Origin: Roseiarcus sp963781895
GTDB taxonomy: Bacteria > Pseudomonadota > Alphaproteobacteria > Rhizobiales > Beijerinckiaceae
Length of the DNA: 64,000 nt
Direction: 5' to 3'
Assembly: GCA_963781895.1 (NCBI GenBank)
Contig: CAWAIM010000031.1
Span: forward strand, 124,001-188,000
Numbering within the stretch: position 1 is the stretch's first letter; each line of letters starts with the position of its first letter. The notes beneath the pieces were generated by a model. The model had not been told where the DNA came from, did not search any database, and worked only from the letters and a program-made list of their open reading frames with translations. The position numbers and the translations under genes are program-made. Below, piece after piece: positions 62,889-64,000 of the stretch.

Positions 62889-63914
62889 GTGACTGCGACC
62901 ATCGCGGCCGAGAAGATCCCCGTCACCGTCCTCACCGGCTATCTCGGCGCCGGCAAGACGACGCTGCTCAACCGCATCCTGAGCGAGCCGCACGGCAAGC
63001 GCTATGCGGTCGTGGTCAACGAGTTCGGCGAGATCGGCATCGACAACGAGCTCGTCATCGGCGCCGACGAGGAAGTGTTCGAGATGAACAACGGCTGCAT
63101 CTGTTGCACCGTTCGCGGCGATCTCATCCGCATCATCGAAGGGCTGATGAAGCGCAAGGGCAGGTTCGACGCGATCATCGTCGAGACGACCGGCCTCGCC
63201 GACCCGGCGCCGGTGGCGCAGACCTTCTTCGTCGACGAGGACGTGCAGAAGGCGGCGCGGCTCGACGCGGTGGTGACGGTCGCTGACGCCAAATGGCTGG
63301 CCGCGCGCCTGCGCGACGCGCCCGAGGCCAAGAACCAGATCGCCTTCGCCGACGTCATCATCATCAACAAGACCGACCTCGTCAGCCCGGCCGAATTGCG
63401 CGAGGTCGAGGCGCGCATCCGCGCCATCAACCCCTACGCCTCGCTGCACCGGGCCGAAAAATGCGACGTCGCGCTCGCCGACGTGCTCGAGCGCCGCGCC
63501 TTCGATCTCGACCGCATTCTCGACATCGAGCCCGATTTCCTCGTCGCCGAGGACCACGATCACGATCACGACCACGGCGGCGATCACCATCATCACGGCC
63601 TCAAGCATTATCACGACGAGCACATGCAGTCGGTCGCGATCAGGCTGGAGGGCGACGTCGATCCGGTGAAGTTCATGCCCTGGATCAACCGCGTCACTCA
63701 GGAACAGGGCCCCAACATCCTGCGCTGCAAGGGCATCGTGGCGATGAAGGGCGACCCCAAGCGCTTCGTGTTCCAGGGCGTGCACATGATGCTCGACGGC
63801 GACTCGCAGCGCGAGTGGAACCCGGACGAGAAGCGCGAGTCGAAGGTCGTCTTCATCGGCCGCGATCTCGAGGAGGAGGAAATCCGCAAGGGGTTTCTCG
63901 CCTGCGCGGCGTGA
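62889..63914 (+). CDS. CobW/COG0523-family metallochaperone GTPase
   Basis: 341 residues from GTG 62889, preceded by AGGAGACGAAG. G1 loop VLTGYLGAGKTTLLNRIL, G2/G3 region VVNEFGEIGIDNELVIG, metal site GCICCTVRGDLIR (CxCC), ETTGLADPAP, and NKTD for guanine. A His/Asp-rich loop at about residues 221-245 (EDHDHDHDHGGDHHHHG) likely binds zinc or cobalt, followed by the CobW C-terminal domain. Zinc, cobalt or nitrile-hydratase-type delivery cannot be told apart; no Zur box was recognised upstream. Confidence 0.93.
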   Translation: MTATIAAEKIPVTVLTGYLGAGKTTLLNRILSEPHGKRYAVVVNEFGEIGIDNELVIGADEEVFEMNNGCICCTVRGDLIRIIEGLMKRKGRFDAIIVETTGLADPAPVAQTFFVDEDVQKAARLDAVVTVADAKWLAARLRDAPEAKNQIAFADVIIINKTDLVSPAELREVEARIRAINPYASLHRAEKCDVALADVLERRAFDLDRILDIEPDFLVAEDHDHDHDHGGDHHHHGLKHYHDEHMQSVAIRLEGDVDPVKFMPWINRVTQEQGPNILRCKGIVAMKGDPKRFVFQGVHMMLDGDSQREWNPDEKRESKVVFIGRDLEEEEIRKGFLACAA

Positions 63915-63941
63915 CCGCGGCTGCGAACCCTCAGCCAAACC

Positions 63942-63961
63942 CTCTCCCGCGAGCGGGAGAG
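63942..63961. repeat. Perfect 9-bp hairpin after cobW
   Basis: CTCTCCCGC-GA-GCGGGAGAG forms a perfect stem with a two-base spacer, 28 bases after the stop. No T-run follows, so it may be a dispersed intergenic palindrome rather than a simple terminator. The element appears to continue past the window edge. Confidence 0.5.
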
Positions 63962-64000
63962 AGCGGCCGACGGCGTCGGCCGGATGAGGGCGTTCGAAAA

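Overview
The window is GC-rich (apart from one extreme AT island near 43 kb) and reads as an alphaproteobacterial chromosome, most plausibly Hyphomicrobiales (Rhizobiales), perhaps near Beijerinckiaceae or Methylocystaceae. That guess rests on the gene families, dense overlapping operons, a Rhizobiales-style palindromic repeat near 61.2 kb and a sulfur locus of the type known from Hyphomicrobium. I could not run a search, so genus is open.

Layout. 1-10.6 kb: the tail of a nucleoside/sugar-type ABC permease pair, a PEBP-like protein, a cupin plus amine oxidase pair, a graveyard of IS110 and permease remnants, then a sugar-acid or 3-keto-acid catabolic operon (SDR, lambda-crystallin-type dehydrogenase, BKACE/DUF849, truncated SMP-30, enolase-superfamily enzyme, RhaM-like mutarotase). 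11.2-17.8 kb: a sugar ABC importer on the minus strand, divergent from a GntR regulator and a zinc dehydrogenase. 18.2-19.6 kb: an alpha/beta hydrolase beside a decayed phosphoribosyltransferase that ends at an IS110 remnant.

19.7-41.4 kb is the core. It holds a sulfur-oxidation locus of the sHdr-LbpA type in two divergent transcription units. The minus-strand unit encodes DsrE2, TusA, a Tat-exported DsrE-like protein, a lone solute-binding protein, a five-heme TsdB-TsdA-like thiosulfate dehydrogenase fusion and a split YeeE transporter. The plus-strand unit encodes a histone-deacetylase-family amidohydrolase, the lipoate-assembly set LipS1, LipT, LipS2 and sLpl(AB), a GATase-like protein lacking its nucleophile, DsrE3, sHdrC1-B1-A-H-C2-B2, a small unknown protein, the lipoate-binding protein LbpA and an ArsR regulator with two spaced cysteines. 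A convergent YeiH-type exporter follows. Read together: thiosulfate is oxidised or imported outside, sulfane sulfur passes through YeeE, TusA and DsrE proteins to the sHdr complex and LbpA, and oxidised sulfur leaves by YeiH. A shared 18-bp inverted repeat (TATTAG-N6-CTAATA and variants) lies at four promoters of the locus and is the best candidate operator for the ArsR protein.

41.5-45.7 kb is a mobile scar: a TOTE-type helicase remnant, a 221-nt stretch with no C on the plus strand, a GNAT domain, a small unknown protein and a large serine recombinase whose 3' end runs through a tRNA-Ser gene. 45.8-49.7 kb: a small membrane protein, a 10-bp-phased repeat array and an MmeI-like restriction-methylase broken by frameshifts. 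50-58.2 kb: two transglutaminase-like genes, then methylthioribose kinase with a RbsABC-like importer whose binding-protein gene is tandemly duplicated. 58.5-64 kb: a repeat-rich secreted protein, peptide deformylase, RmuC, a cupin, a YkgJ-type cysteine-cluster protein, an SH3-like secreted protein and a CobW/COG0523 GTPase.

Caution: at least seven otherwise well-conserved genes are interrupted by single-base indels, mostly in short G/C runs. Part of the apparent pseudogene load may be sequencing error. No such break is seen in the sHdr operon itself.
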